Shown: positions 34,657-43,698, counted from the stretch's first letter. The stretch is DNA of 64,000 nt from Sphingobacteriales bacterium (GCA_016718845.1 JADKCK010000032.1:1-64000), one strand, 5' to 3'. A program made the numbers and translations. The notes: generated by a model not told the origin, from the sequence alone.

Positions 34657-35763
34657 CTAAAACTTCAACTTAGTTTTTGGGTGGTTATTTTTGTATTGTT
34701 GTTGGCAATAGGCTTTTAGTTCGTCGATTTGTTGGGGGGTGCCTAGGGCAATAAGGCACATTCGGGCTTCGATGATGGTATCGGGCGAGGGGTTGATGAG
34801 GTATCTGCCGTCGGGGGTTTTAATGCCAATTAGGTTGGCTCCGGTGTTGGCTCGTATGTCTAGGTCGCGGATAGTGCGGGGAGCGTTTGGTTTGGGTGCT
34901 ATGTCGTCAAAAATTAATTCTTCGATGCTGATACCTACTTGTGTTTCGTTGGATAGGATTTTGAAAAATTCTACTACGTCGGGTTTTGTGGTGAGGGCAG
35001 CCATATAAAAACCGCCTATTTTTTCGGGCATAATTACCTCGTTTGCTCCGGCAAGGTGTAGTTTTGCTTCGGACCTAAGCATGGCAGCTCGACTAATGAT
35101 GTGCAAATTTGGTGCCATTTGTCGGGCGGTTAGTACCACGTATACATTATCGGCATCTTCGGGCAGGGTAGTTACAAGGGCGCGGGCGCGGTGTATACCT
35201 GCTTCTTCGAGGGCTTCGTCGTGGGTGGCATCTTCTTCTACAAAAATAATATTTTGAGATTTTAGTTCTTCGACCACATCGGGTTTTGCCTCGATAACCA
35301 AAAATGGTATGTTGTGGTGGGCAAAATAGTTGCATACTTCGCGTCCGTAGCGTCCGTATCCACATACAATAACGTGGTTGGTTAGGTGTTCGGCTTTTTT
35401 AAGCATAACGTAATGTTCCCATAGTTTTCTAAAATTTCCTTCGACCAAAAAACTGGATAAAACAGTAATGGCATAGGTAAAAATACCAATATTGGTAATA
35501 ATAAGCAGCGATGTAAACACCCGTCCTGCCTCGCTTAGGGGCTGTACTTCCATAAATCCTACGGTGGCGAGGGTAATGATGGTCATATAAAAAGCATCAA
35601 TAAAATTATAATGCTCGATAATCATATAACCCAGTACACCTATTGCCAATGTAAGTAGTATAAGTGCTATGCCTGCGTATAAACGCACCAAATAATCCAC
35701 TACAATTTGCGTGCGGCGGTTGTGCGATTTGGAAAAAAATGGAAGAAATGGAAGGGAAAGCAA
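34657..35763 (-). CDS. Potassium channel with RCK (TrkA-N/TrkA-C) domains
   Basis: A 368-residue protein. Two membrane helices (residues about 28-50 and 85-108) flank a pore loop 'MTIITLATVGFMEVQPL' (60-76). A TrkA-N domain follows ('VIVCGYGRYGREVC' near 132-145, then 'VEEDATHDEALEEAGI'), and a TrkA-C domain is at about 290-355. The layout is that of MthK-like K+ channels gated by cytosolic ligand. The filter reads TVGFM where canonical channels have TVGYG/TVGFG: Gly is Met at residue 71. Confidence 0.9.
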   Translation of the reverse strand: MLSLPFLPFFSKSHNRRTQIVVDYLVRLYAGIALILLTLAIGVLGYMIIEHYNFIDAFYMTIITLATVGFMEVQPLSEAGRVFTSLLIITNIGIFTYAITVLSSFLVEGNFRKLWEHYVMLKKAEHLTNHVIVCGYGRYGREVCNYFAHHNIPFLVIEAKPDVVEELKSQNIIFVEEDATHDEALEEAGIHRARALVTTLPEDADNVYVVLTARQMAPNLHIISRAAMLRSEAKLHLAGANEVIMPEKIGGFYMAALTTKPDVVEFFKILSNETQVGISIEELIFDDIAPKPNAPRTIRDLDIRANTGANLIGIKTPDGRYLINPSPDTIIEARMCLIALGTPQQIDELKAYCQQQYKNNHPKTKLKF

Positions 35764-35820
35764 GATTTAATTATTAATTATAAATTATTAATTGTAAATT
35801 ATAAATAACAAATTGTATAT
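35764..35820. repeat. AT-rich spacer
   Basis: Alternating TTAATTATTAATTATAAATT-type units directly upstream of the channel gene. Similar spacers lie at about 5143-5180, 17195-17230, 11662-11740, 36165-36193, 37320-37355 and 44336-44368. Confidence 0.5.
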
Positions 35821-36015
35821 TTTGATGCCGACTTAAGTAAGTAATAATCGTCTATTCCATATTAGTTATTTAACTAACCTATACCTGCCCCGCTTGACGC
35901 GGAATCGGTCTTTTTTGGGGGTGATTATTGGCTTACCCTATTTGCACAGTCTATGGCACCCCCATAGCAAAGCAAGCGCAAGCAACCAATCAGCACTTTT
36001 CAAGTCTGTATCAAA
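35821..36015 (+). repeat. Dispersed repeat family, copy C
   Basis: About 195 bp, TTTGATGCCGAC at the left end and a mirrored TATCAAA at the right. The core ('TGCCCCGCTTGACGCGGAAT', 'GGGGGTGATTATTGGC') is nearly identical to copy B in inverted orientation. The rest of 36016-36193 holds nothing I recognise. Confidence 0.7.
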
Positions 36016-36193
36016 TTTATAGGGCAATAGTTTGTTTTCTTTTGTATACTTATTATTTATTAAAACATTTTTTGGTGTTGTGCTATTTGCATAAACAGCG
36101 TGTAGCCCAAAAAATAAAAACTTAAATTATATACTTTTATTTAAAAAAGCATAATTCATCAGCACTTACAGTTTATAATTTACAACTTATAAG

Positions 36194-37315
36194 TTACACT
36201 TCTTTCTGTGTTTCTATCTGTCGGCTAATACTTAGTATAATGCCAATGGCAAAACTGGTAAACAACAACGAGGTACCGCCCATACTAACCAAAGGTAGGG
36301 GTAAACCTGTTACGGGCAATAAACCTACGGTAACAGACATGTTCATGATGGCTTGAATCACTAAACTTAGACTCAAGCCTACTGCCAGCAATGCACCAAA
36401 TGCTCCGGGGCTTTTTATAAAAATAAGTATGCACCGATACAAAAACCATAAATATAAAGACAGTACGATAATGCCGCCTAGTAACCCGTATTCTTCTATT
36501 ATAATAGCATATATATAATCGGAGTAAGGTTGCGGCAAAAAATTGCGCTGTATACTTTTGCCCGGTGCAAGGCGTATCAAACCGCCGTTGGCAATGGCTA
36601 CAAAGGCGTTGCTTGTTTGGTAATCAACTTCTTTGTCGCGCTCGGTAAATTTTTCGACGCGACTTATCCATGTATCCAAACGGGTTTTGAACGATGTTAG
36701 GGTGGCAATGCCAATAAACACCAAAAAAGCAGCTATGCCACAAGCCACCGTTAGGCTAATGTGTTTTAGGCTTACGCGCCCAATAAACATCAAAATTAAA
36801 CAAGTGGCAAATAATACGGCTGCTGTGGATAAGTTGGCGGGTACAATTAACAAACATACTACAATAATAGGCAATATAAGCGGAATAAATGCCTTGTCAA
36901 AATCTTTGATAATTTGTTGCTTTTTCGACAGGGTGCGCGCCGTGTACATGATAAGTGCCAGTTTTGCCAAATCGGAGGTTTGAAACGAAATGTTTAAGAC
37001 CGGTATACTTAGCCAACGCCGAGCATCGTTGATGTTTGTACCTGCTACCAAAGTAATTAATAACAACGGAACAGATATATATAGCAATATTTGTGCTATC
37101 CGCGAGTAGTAGTTGTAGTTAACCAAATGGGCAGCATACATAATACCAAATCCAATGCTTAACATTAATATTTGACGCAAAAAAAAGTATTCGGTATTGC
37201 CACCTTGCTGCATTGCCAATGCACCAGTTGCGCTATACACCGCCAACATCGAAAATAAAGATAATAATATAGTGATAAACCAGATGGTTCGGTCGCCTTT
37301 GAGTTTAGATAACAC
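36194..37315 (-). CDS. ftsW: FtsW/RodA family peptidoglycan glycosyltransferase
   Basis: A 373-residue polytopic (about ten helices) SEDS protein that polymerises lipid II at the septum. 'DARRWLSIPVLNISFQTSDLAKLALIMY' and 'PYSDYIYAIIIEEYGLLGGI' are strong FtsW signatures; 'LPLVSMGGTSLLFTSFAIGIILSISR' ends the protein. murD lies 2.7 kb upstream on the same strand and an unrelated four-gene cassette sits between them. Distinguishing FtsW from RodA rests on murD proximity and 'QTSDLAKLAL'. Confidence 0.85.
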   Translation of the reverse strand: MLSKLKGDRTIWFITILLSLFSMLAVYSATGALAMQQGGNTEYFFLRQILMLSIGFGIMYAAHLVNYNYYSRIAQILLYISVPLLLITLVAGTNINDARRWLSIPVLNISFQTSDLAKLALIMYTARTLSKKQQIIKDFDKAFIPLILPIIVVCLLIVPANLSTAAVLFATCLILMFIGRVSLKHISLTVACGIAAFLVFIGIATLTSFKTRLDTWISRVEKFTERDKEVDYQTSNAFVAIANGGLIRLAPGKSIQRNFLPQPYSDYIYAIIIEEYGLLGGIIVLSLYLWFLYRCILIFIKSPGAFGALLAVGLSLSLVIQAIMNMSVTVGLLPVTGLPLPLVSMGGTSLLFTSFAIGIILSISRQIETQKEV

Positions 37316-37454
37316 TTTTCTGTAATTATAAATTGTAAATTATTAATTATAAACAACAGATGCCGATTTTAGCCTAAAACCAATAAAAATTGGTTGAAAT
37401 CTGTGTCCTAAATAAACGCCCTAAAATAGGGCAGCACGTAACAAAAGCAATTAG

Positions 37455-37853
37455 TTAGTTTGTGTAGTATATTGTAAAAAAAACGGCACTTAGGTATGCC
37501 CAAAGTAGCGAAAAAGCGATGTGTACCACTGTTTCAAAAGTTTTGCCTTTCCAGAGGGCTGGCGAATAAACAAAAAATTGAAAAAACAATCTACATCCCC
37601 AAAAAATAAACAAACCAAACGACAATTGCTTGCCTAAAGTAGTATGCACCAAATCGGTTGAGCAACAAATGCACAATATGCCCATTAATAAAACTATCAA
37701 TGCCACAAAAAAAGTGTGTACATACATCAATTGCTTGTTGATTAAATTAAGCGATGATAACTCTTGTTTCCAATTAAAATATTTTGGAAAGATAAGGTGT
37801 ACAACAGATAGAAGTACCAAAATAAAACCAATTATTTTAAGGTGTAATTCCAT
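37455..37853 (-). CDS. Hypothetical four-helix membrane protein
   Basis: A 132-residue inner-membrane protein, about four hydrophobic segments: residues 5-25, 45-63, 78-93 and 108-127. No known family assigned. Its start overlaps the stop of the methyltransferase gene by 17 bp, so translation is probably coupled. It ends the cassette that separates murD from ftsW. Confidence 0.75.
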   Translation of the reverse strand: MELHLKIIGFILVLLSVVHLIFPKYFNWKQELSSLNLINKQLMYVHTFFVALIVLLMGILCICCSTDLVHTTLGKQLSFGLFIFWGCRLFFQFFVYSPALWKGKTFETVVHIAFSLLWAYLSAVFFTIYYTN

Positions 37854-38604
37854 TTTTTTTGAGGATAAAGGTACTAATAAAAGGGGTTGTTTTATAGGCT
37901 AAATCTATCAACAAATTGGCTTGAGCAAATGTTTGTTGCCATGCTTGGGGCGAGAAAAAATGTAAGAAACCAAAGTTATAGGCTAAAAAATTAGCTATAT
38001 CGCGTTGATGTTCCACCACAATTATTCTGCCATTGGGTTGTAGTGCATTGGCTAATTGGGTAAAAAAAGTGGCTCGTTCTTGGTGATTTCGTATTTCGTG
38101 AGCAGCAAGTATCAAAAATATATAATCAACGGTATTTGGTGGCAATGGCACTTGTTGGGTGCTTATGGTTTGTGTACCAACAAAAGCAGGGTAGGCTTTG
38201 CGGGCGCGTTCAATAGATACCTCGGTGTGTTTGGCGGGGTCGTAAAAATCAAATACGGTTAAATGGGCGTTTGGATATTTTTGTTTGATAAAGGCACTTG
38301 TCTCATCAAAACCAGCATTAATATTAACTAATTTTGTGTTTTTATCAATATTTAATAGGTCTAAAAAATGCAAATTATACAAACCCGAGTAATCGTAGAT
38401 GTAGTAAGATACTGCCAACGAAACAAACGTACTTAAAACCGTTAATGTGCCAATAACAAAAGCAATAGTACGTAAATAAACGGGTAATTTATCATCTACC
38501 CAAAATAAAATAGCCACTACTGTTGCTGCCGCCACATAATAATGCCAATTAAACCGCACAATATTGGTGATGCCCTGCAATGGTTTTCGGTTTAGCTTTT
38601 CCAT
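37837..38604 (-). CDS. Membrane-anchored SAM-dependent methyltransferase
   Basis: A 255-residue protein with two N-terminal helices (about residues 22-40 and 49-70), then a class I methyltransferase-like domain. The motif I region reads 'LVNINAGFDETSAF' (degenerate glycines), post-I is 'LTVFDFYDP' and motif IV is 'YIFLILAAHEIRNH'. 'NALQPNGRIIVVEH' resembles methyltransferase type 11. ATG 38604 is the start; the 13-bp overlap with the next gene implies coupling. Confidence 0.78.
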   Translation of the reverse strand: MEKLNRKPLQGITNIVRFNWHYYVAAATVVAILFWVDDKLPVYLRTIAFVIGTLTVLSTFVSLAVSYYIYDYSGLYNLHFLDLLNIDKNTKLVNINAGFDETSAFIKQKYPNAHLTVFDFYDPAKHTEVSIERARKAYPAFVGTQTISTQQVPLPPNTVDYIFLILAAHEIRNHQERATFFTQLANALQPNGRIIVVEHQRDIANFLAYNFGFLHFFSPQAWQQTFAQANLLIDLAYKTTPFISTFILKKNGITP

Positions 38605-39329
38605 GTTTCGATTCTGCCTTTTTTCCAGCAATAAGGTATATTTTCGACGATGAAAGCGTTGGCTAACACCGCGTTTTTAAATTGCGTTTGCTGCATAAAA
38701 CCTACCTTATAGCTTGTTACGGCTACGGGTTTAGGTGTCCAGTTTTCGCGCACACCCTCGATAATTAATACTTGTTTGGTTGCTTTATTATAGGTAAACG
38801 TAAATGGCAGTGGTCCCGCAAAACGCCTTGCTTCTTTCCAATCGTTGAATGGCGAGTTGGGGGGTAATAATATATTATCTTCATTGTGTTGTATAACTAC
38901 TTCTAAATCAGATTTTTGCGATGAAACTCGTATTGTTTCAGTATCTCTATAAAAATCAATATCGGTGGTGGTATAGTTGTAATGGGTAAATAAGTTGCCA
39001 AAAAACGACATTTTAGGGTTGTCAGTTTCCGATTTCAAAATGTATAAACCTCGCAAACGTTTGCCTTCGGTGGTGGTATATCGTACAAAAATCCTAAAAC
39101 CTATTAAAAAAAAATCGTTTCCCATAAAAACAGGAAACCCCTTGGGACGCAACTTTTGGGTTGATACCATAGCTACTGCTACAAACGCCCATTTGTCGTT
39201 AAAAGTATCTAAACTTAAACATTCGGGGATTAAATGTTGTAGGTCTTCTTTGGGTAAAGCAAAGGTTAGCACCAACGAACTCTCAAAAAAAGTTTCGACC
39301 GCAAACGGATGATTTTTTAAGGATAACAT
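38592..39329 (-). CDS. DUF2071-like (acetoacetate decarboxylase-fold) protein
   Basis: A 245-residue protein from ATG 39329 (MLSLKNHPFAVETFFESS). 'LTFALPKEDLQHLIPECLSLDTFNDKWAFVAVAMVSTQKLRPKGFP' resembles the DUF2071/YqjF start, and 'GFRIFVRYTTTEGKRLRGLYILKSETDNP' the following strands. Members have the acetoacetate decarboxylase fold and unknown roles. The longer frame before the ATG is Cys/Asn-rich and unlikely to be translated. Confidence 0.6.
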   Translation of the reverse strand: MLSLKNHPFAVETFFESSLVLTFALPKEDLQHLIPECLSLDTFNDKWAFVAVAMVSTQKLRPKGFPVFMGNDFFLIGFRIFVRYTTTEGKRLRGLYILKSETDNPKMSFFGNLFTHYNYTTTDIDFYRDTETIRVSSQKSDLEVVIQHNEDNILLPPNSPFNDWKEARRFAGPLPFTFTYNKATKQVLIIEGVRENWTPKPVAVTSYKVGFMQQTQFKNAVLANAFIVENIPYCWKKGRIETWKS

Positions 39330-39369
39330 GTGTGGTAGTGTAGAGGAGGAGTGATAGTTATTAGTACAT

Positions 39370-39744
39370 TTATTGATGCAAAACAAATTGTTGTAAGTAC
39401 ACCACAAACATAAAAATGGCTGCAAATAGGGCATTCAAATGCCCAAACAACAACAAGTTAGGCACCCAAAAAAACTCAATGATGTTCATCAAACCAACTA
39501 TTGCTATTTGGCTGAGGGCACAAAAACGCGGTTTTATGCGGCTAAGTATCCAGACAAACATTAATATCTCGGCACAGCCAATTAGTTTGGTGGCAAGGTA
39601 AGCATAATCATCGCCCAATATTTGTGCAACAATGGCTTGGTGCCGCGGAACCATGTTTAACACCTTGCAAAATAAACCATTTATTAACCATACTGATGCA
39701 ATGGCAATAGTTAAGGCGTTTTTAATAGTGTTTTTATTAGGCAT
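39370..39744 (-). CDS. DoxX-like membrane protein
   Basis: A 124-residue protein with four hydrophobic segments of the DoxX-like family ('ALTIAIASVWLINGLFCKVLNMVPRHQAIVAQIL', 'KLIGCAEILMFVWIL', 'NALFAAIFMFVVYLQQF'). It is the first gene of the cassette DoxX-DUF2071-methyltransferase-membrane protein, which all lie on the minus strand with overlaps or short gaps. DoxX-like proteins often accompany such enzymes. Confidence 0.8.
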   Translation of the reverse strand: MPNKNTIKNALTIAIASVWLINGLFCKVLNMVPRHQAIVAQILGDDYAYLATKLIGCAEILMFVWILSRIKPRFCALSQIAIVGLMNIIEFFWVPNLLLFGHLNALFAAIFMFVVYLQQFVLHQ

Positions 39745-39770
39745 GGGTGTAGCTTAGTAGTCATTCAAGT

Positions 39771-39950
39771 TAATATTGTCGGGTATTTTCTTGGCAAACT
39801 CGCCATTATTGGTAAATTGGTAACGTTTTTTCATGGATAAATAAGCATATCACACCCCTAACGGGGCTAAAAATACGTTTATCCACATCTTTGCTACCCA
39901 TATCACGCCCCTAACGGGGCTTAAAATGCCACTTTTACCCGACAATATTA
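39771..39950. mobile_element. MITE-like 180-bp element
   Basis: A perfect 15-bp terminal inverted repeat: TAATATTGTCGGGTA at 39771-39785, mirrored at 39936-39950. Inside, two 28-bp direct repeats ('catatcac[a/g]cccctaacggggct') at about 39848 and 39899 each form a CCCC/GGGG hairpin. No target-site duplication is evident. It lies 26 bp upstream of the DoxX-like gene. Confidence 0.5.
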
Positions 39951-40047
39951 GATTGACTAGCTACTTAGAAAGTTATTTTTGTATAAAAACCAACAGCCGA
40001 CAGCTTGCAGCCAATAGCCAAAAGCGGGCAGCCAAAAGCCAAAAACA

Positions 40048-41406
40048 TTACATCAACTCCAAAACGGCTTGTTTAAACTGTCTGCCTCTATCTTCGTAGT
40101 TTTTAAACAAATCGAAACTTGCACAGGCGGGCGACAGTAGCACTACGTCGTTGGGGTGTGCCAAACCGTATGCAGCTTGCACCGCTTGCTTTGCCGAGGG
40201 TGCGTATACTATAGGTATACGCAGGTGTTGATAAGCGGCTTTAATTTTGCTATCATCAACACACATGCACACAATAGCTTTTACTTTTTGTGTCACCAAA
40301 TCGAGCAGGGTGCTGTAGTCGTTGCCTTTGTCGGTACCGCCGGCTATCCAAACGGTAGGTTCGGTCATGGCATCAAGGGCGTACCACGTCGAGTCGATAT
40401 TGGTGGCTTTTGAGTCGTTGATAAAACTGATGTTGTTGATAACGGCAACAGGCTCAAGGCGGTGTTCGATGGCTTGAAAAGTACTTAAACCCTGCTCGAT
40501 TTGGCTGGCAGAGACACCCAATAAATGAGCTACAGCACAGGCACAAAGCGCGTTGTAGGTGTTGTGTTTGCCTTTTATAGGTAGTGCCGATAGAGGTATT
40601 ATTGCTTTCTCGCCAATATTGCTTTTTATTATCATATTGCCTTTTTCGAGGATGGCATGGCTACCCGACAAGGTGTTGTTGATGGCAAAAGGTAGTTTGT
40701 GTGCGGCGATAGTAGCGTTATGCTCTAATAAATACGCCCTAATAATGGCATCGTCGGCACCATAAATAAAATAATTTTGGGCAGATTGATGTGCAGTTAT
40801 TTTAAATTTAGCTGCTACATATTGTTCAAACGAGTAATTGTAGCGGTCTAAATGGTCGGGGGTAATATTGGTCAATACGGCAATATGTGGGCAAAAAGTG
40901 GGGGTATCGTCGAGTTGAAAACTGCTAACTTCTACCACATAATAATCGGGCGATGGCTGTGTGGCTATGTGCAAAGCCAAGCTATAGCCAATATTACCTG
41001 CCAAGGCTACTTTTAAACCAGCTTGTTCGAGCACATGATAGGTAAGCGATGTGGTGGTGGTTTTGCCATTTGTGCCAGTTATAGCAATAATTTTGGCAGA
41101 TGTGTATCGGCTGCCAAACTCAATTTCGGACACAATGGGTATGTTTGCTGCCCGTATTTGGGCAATAATGGGGGCTTTTTCGGGTATGCCGGGGCTTTTG
41201 ACTACTTCGTTGGCGGTCAAAATAATACTTTCGGTGTGTGTGCCTTCTTCAAAGGCAATGTGGTGCTGCTCCAGCATTTGTTTGTATGCAGGGGCAATAG
41301 GGGCTTTGTCGGATACAAATACATCGTAGCCTTTTAACTTGCCCAATATGGCAGCGCCTACGCCACTTTCGGCAGCGCCCAATACGATTAATTTTAGATG
41401 GTTCAA
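40048..41406 (-). CDS. murD: UDP-N-acetylmuramoyl-L-alanine--D-glutamate ligase
   Basis: A 452-residue cytosolic Mur ligase that adds D-Glu in peptidoglycan precursor synthesis. The N-terminal Rossmann-like domain has 'IVLGAAESGVGAAILGKLKG'. The P-loop is GTNGKTT at residues 111-117, 'VVEVSSFQLDDT' binds Mg/UDP, and 'NITPDHLDRY' and 'NDSKATNIDSTWYAL' are Mur signatures. The histidine kinase gene ends 4 bp upstream; ftsW lies 2.7 kb downstream. Confidence 0.95.
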   Translation of the reverse strand: MNHLKLIVLGAAESGVGAAILGKLKGYDVFVSDKAPIAPAYKQMLEQHHIAFEEGTHTESIILTANEVVKSPGIPEKAPIIAQIRAANIPIVSEIEFGSRYTSAKIIAITGTNGKTTTTSLTYHVLEQAGLKVALAGNIGYSLALHIATQPSPDYYVVEVSSFQLDDTPTFCPHIAVLTNITPDHLDRYNYSFEQYVAAKFKITAHQSAQNYFIYGADDAIIRAYLLEHNATIAAHKLPFAINNTLSGSHAILEKGNMIIKSNIGEKAIIPLSALPIKGKHNTYNALCACAVAHLLGVSASQIEQGLSTFQAIEHRLEPVAVINNISFINDSKATNIDSTWYALDAMTEPTVWIAGGTDKGNDYSTLLDLVTQKVKAIVCMCVDDSKIKAAYQHLRIPIVYAPSAKQAVQAAYGLAHPNDVVLLSPACASFDLFKNYEDRGRQFKQAVLELM

Positions 41407-41410
41407 TTAA

Positions 41411-42493
41411 CTAAATATTTGTTTTACCAAATGTGAAATAAAAAGTAGAACCTTCTCCTTCTTTGCTTTCTACCCATATATCACCACCTGTGTTAATAAG
41501 TATTTTTTTACAGATACTTAACCCAATACCAGAGCCTTCTATATCGGGGTTTATTCTGTTGAATATATTAAATATCTTCTCTTTGTATTTTTCGTTTATA
41601 CCTATTCCATTGTCTTGCACGCTGAAAACAATTGATCCATCTATATTTTCTGTATCTATTTTAATTACTAATGGTGTATCTTTTCGTCGAAATTTAACAG
41701 CATTTGTTATTAAATTTTGAAGTATTTGTTTTAATTGCAGTTTGTAGGTTAATAGGGTAGCGTCTTTTTCGAGTTCAATAGTGGGGGTTGCATCTATGTA
41801 TAGGTATTGTATGTTCGATTTTATTTCATTTAAAACATCACTTAATTGTGTGTTTTCTGGTAGTAAATTTTCGGTTGTTGATGCTTGGATTACTTTTTGA
41901 ATATTATCGGTTAGTTTATTGCTTTGAGTGATGGCTTCAAAAACAAACTCGAAATAACTTTCTTCATTTTCGGTTAAGGGTATATTTCTGCCTTTTAAAG
42001 AGTTGTATATTAGTTTAATAAAGCTGCCGGCTGTGCGCATAGGCTGTTTTAAGTCGTGAGCAAGGATATGTATAAATTCTCTTAAAAAAGCATTGTATAT
42101 TTGTATTTTTTTGTTGCCAATTCGCAATTCTTCTTGTTCGGTTATATCAAATCCAATACAAAAAAAGCCTATTACAGAGTCGTTTTCTTTGTAAGGAGAA
42201 AACTCCCATTTGGTCATATAATACCTATTTTTTTCTTGTATTTTACGAAGCAAAACGGTCACTGTTCCGTTAATCCTTAAACATTCTTCGGCGGCTTTTT
42301 CGGCTACGCCTATGTCGTCAGGATGCAACGAAAAGTAAGCAATTTCTCCGACAATTACCGGAAAAGAAGAAGAGAATTTTTTATAGAAAAAATCATTGAA
42401 ATATAAATATCTCTCATCTAAACTTATTATGCAAATATATAGATTTTGAGCGTTTTCTATCCAATTAGCAACTTGTATTTTACTTAATGGCAT
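41411..42493 (-). CDS. PAS-domain sensor histidine kinase (cytosolic)
   Basis: A 360-residue kinase without membrane helices. PAS domain: residues about 10-125 ('LDERYLYFNDFFYKKF', 'ENDSVIGFFCIGFDITEQEEL'). H-box: His146 in 'LAHDLKQPMRTAGS'. N-box 'LKQILQNLITNAVKFRR' and G-boxes 'FSVQDNGIGIN', 'EGSGIGLSICKKILI' are complete. No response regulator is adjacent. It lies 32 bp downstream of the coiled-coil gene and 4 bp before murD, which suggests one transcript. Confidence 0.9.
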   Translation of the reverse strand: MPLSKIQVANWIENAQNLYICIISLDERYLYFNDFFYKKFSSSFPVIVGEIAYFSLHPDDIGVAEKAAEECLRINGTVTVLLRKIQEKNRYYMTKWEFSPYKENDSVIGFFCIGFDITEQEELRIGNKKIQIYNAFLREFIHILAHDLKQPMRTAGSFIKLIYNSLKGRNIPLTENEESYFEFVFEAITQSNKLTDNIQKVIQASTTENLLPENTQLSDVLNEIKSNIQYLYIDATPTIELEKDATLLTYKLQLKQILQNLITNAVKFRRKDTPLVIKIDTENIDGSIVFSVQDNGIGINEKYKEKIFNIFNRINPDIEGSGIGLSICKKILINTGGDIWVESKEGEGSTFYFTFGKTNI

Positions 42494-42525
42494 ATCAATA
42501 AATTTAAGGTATTTTTTATTGGGAT

Positions 42526-43461
42526 TTATTTGCTTTTTCTGTTTCTATCAACTGCCAAAAACATAACTGCCGAGAGTAAAATGATGATGAGCAAATACAG
42601 TACATTAAAGCTGGTACCGCCACTTGTTTTAGCATCGGCTTCGGCTTTTTTTAGTTCGTTCATTTCTTTTAGCAGTTCGTTTTTAGCGTTTAGTTCGGCA
42701 GCTTGTTTGCGCTCGTAGGCAAGGGCTTTTTTCAACGAATCTAAGCCCAGCATCATGTCCATTTTTTCTTTTTCTTTTTGCGACAATTGCTGTGTAAGTT
42801 GGCTAATGGTTTCCGATTTTTTGCCTTCTTGGTTCATTTGCAGCGACAAACGCGACAAGGCTTTTGTGAGCGTATCAATGGTATACCCTTTCTTCTGCAA
42901 ATCTTGTTCCGTTTTTTCTTTTTCGGCTTGTATTGCTTCCAATTTATCTTGGTACTGCACCGTCATTTGGGTATAATCTTTCCATTGAGCATTGTATTTT
43001 TCGTATAAGCCAGCGTTTTCGCTATAAGTTCGGCTACCAAAATAGTCAAATGCTTTTAGGCTTAGTATCAAAAAGATAACTAAGCCAATTAAAATAATAA
43101 ATTGTTGCGAGCTAAAAAATCCACCGCTGTTCCAAGTACGCGAGTTTATGTTTGGTGGCGGGTTGTTGCCATCAATACGATAATATTGTTTGTCTTGCTC
43201 TAATAGTTTGGTTTGCAAATCATTGTTTCGTTCTACCAAGGTAGTGACCGTTTTGCTTAACTGGTCAATTTGTTGGTCTTTATAATGAATTTGCTCTATT
43301 AACGCAGGCAAACTCGAACTCATATAATGCTTCACAAAACGATTATTAAACTCATCGGTGTTGCTCGATTCGTCTGTCTCGGGCGATGGGATAAGTTCTT
43401 TTTCTTTTGTTTGAAGATTAATATCTTGCTTATCAACGTTTTCTAATTCGTTGTCTACCAT
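42526..43461 (-). CDS. Coiled-coil membrane protein of unknown function
   Basis: A 311-residue protein. An acidic N-terminus is followed by one helix at residues about 122-141 ('QQFIILIGLVIFLILSLKAF'), a long coiled coil (150-290) and a second helix at about 290-308 near the C-terminus. It could span the periplasm or bridge membrane and cytoplasm. No family assigned. It heads an apparent operon with the histidine kinase and murD, behind a TATCTTTG box at 43493-43500. Confidence 0.75.
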   Translation of the reverse strand: MVDNELENVDKQDINLQTKEKELIPSPETDESSNTDEFNNRFVKHYMSSSLPALIEQIHYKDQQIDQLSKTVTTLVERNNDLQTKLLEQDKQYYRIDGNNPPPNINSRTWNSGGFFSSQQFIILIGLVIFLILSLKAFDYFGSRTYSENAGLYEKYNAQWKDYTQMTVQYQDKLEAIQAEKEKTEQDLQKKGYTIDTLTKALSRLSLQMNQEGKKSETISQLTQQLSQKEKEKMDMMLGLDSLKKALAYERKQAAELNAKNELLKEMNELKKAEADAKTSGGTSFNVLYLLIIILLSAVMFLAVDRNRKSK

Positions 43462-43492
43462 TTGTAACTATTTACTATTGTGTATAACCGCG

Positions 43493-43500
43493 CAAAGATA
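43493..43500 (-). promoter_or_regulatory. -7 promoter box (TATCTTTG) of the coiled-coil/kinase/murD transcript
   Basis: TATCTTTGCG on the minus strand, 32 bp before the ATG of the 311-residue gene. Confidence 0.6.
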
Positions 43501-43631
43501 CACCATATTTGCCAATTTACTACCCTGTTTAAGCCATTTTAGGTTAAAGTAAACTACCAAAAGTTATTTTCTGTCAAACATCTTGCCAAAACGATTGTTT
43601 TGAGTTAAAAAAAGCGTAATTTTGTGGGCTA

Positions 43632-43655
43632 ATTTGATGCCGACATGGAAAAGTA
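43632..43655 (+). repeat. Solo end of the dispersed repeat family
   Basis: TTTGATGCCGACATGGAAAAGT matches the ends of copies B and C. Probably a remnant. The rest of 43462-43957 holds the promoter above and the inverted repeat below. Confidence 0.5.
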
Positions 43656-43698
43656 GTAAATAGCTGCTCAACTTACACCAGCTTGTTTTTTAAATTTA

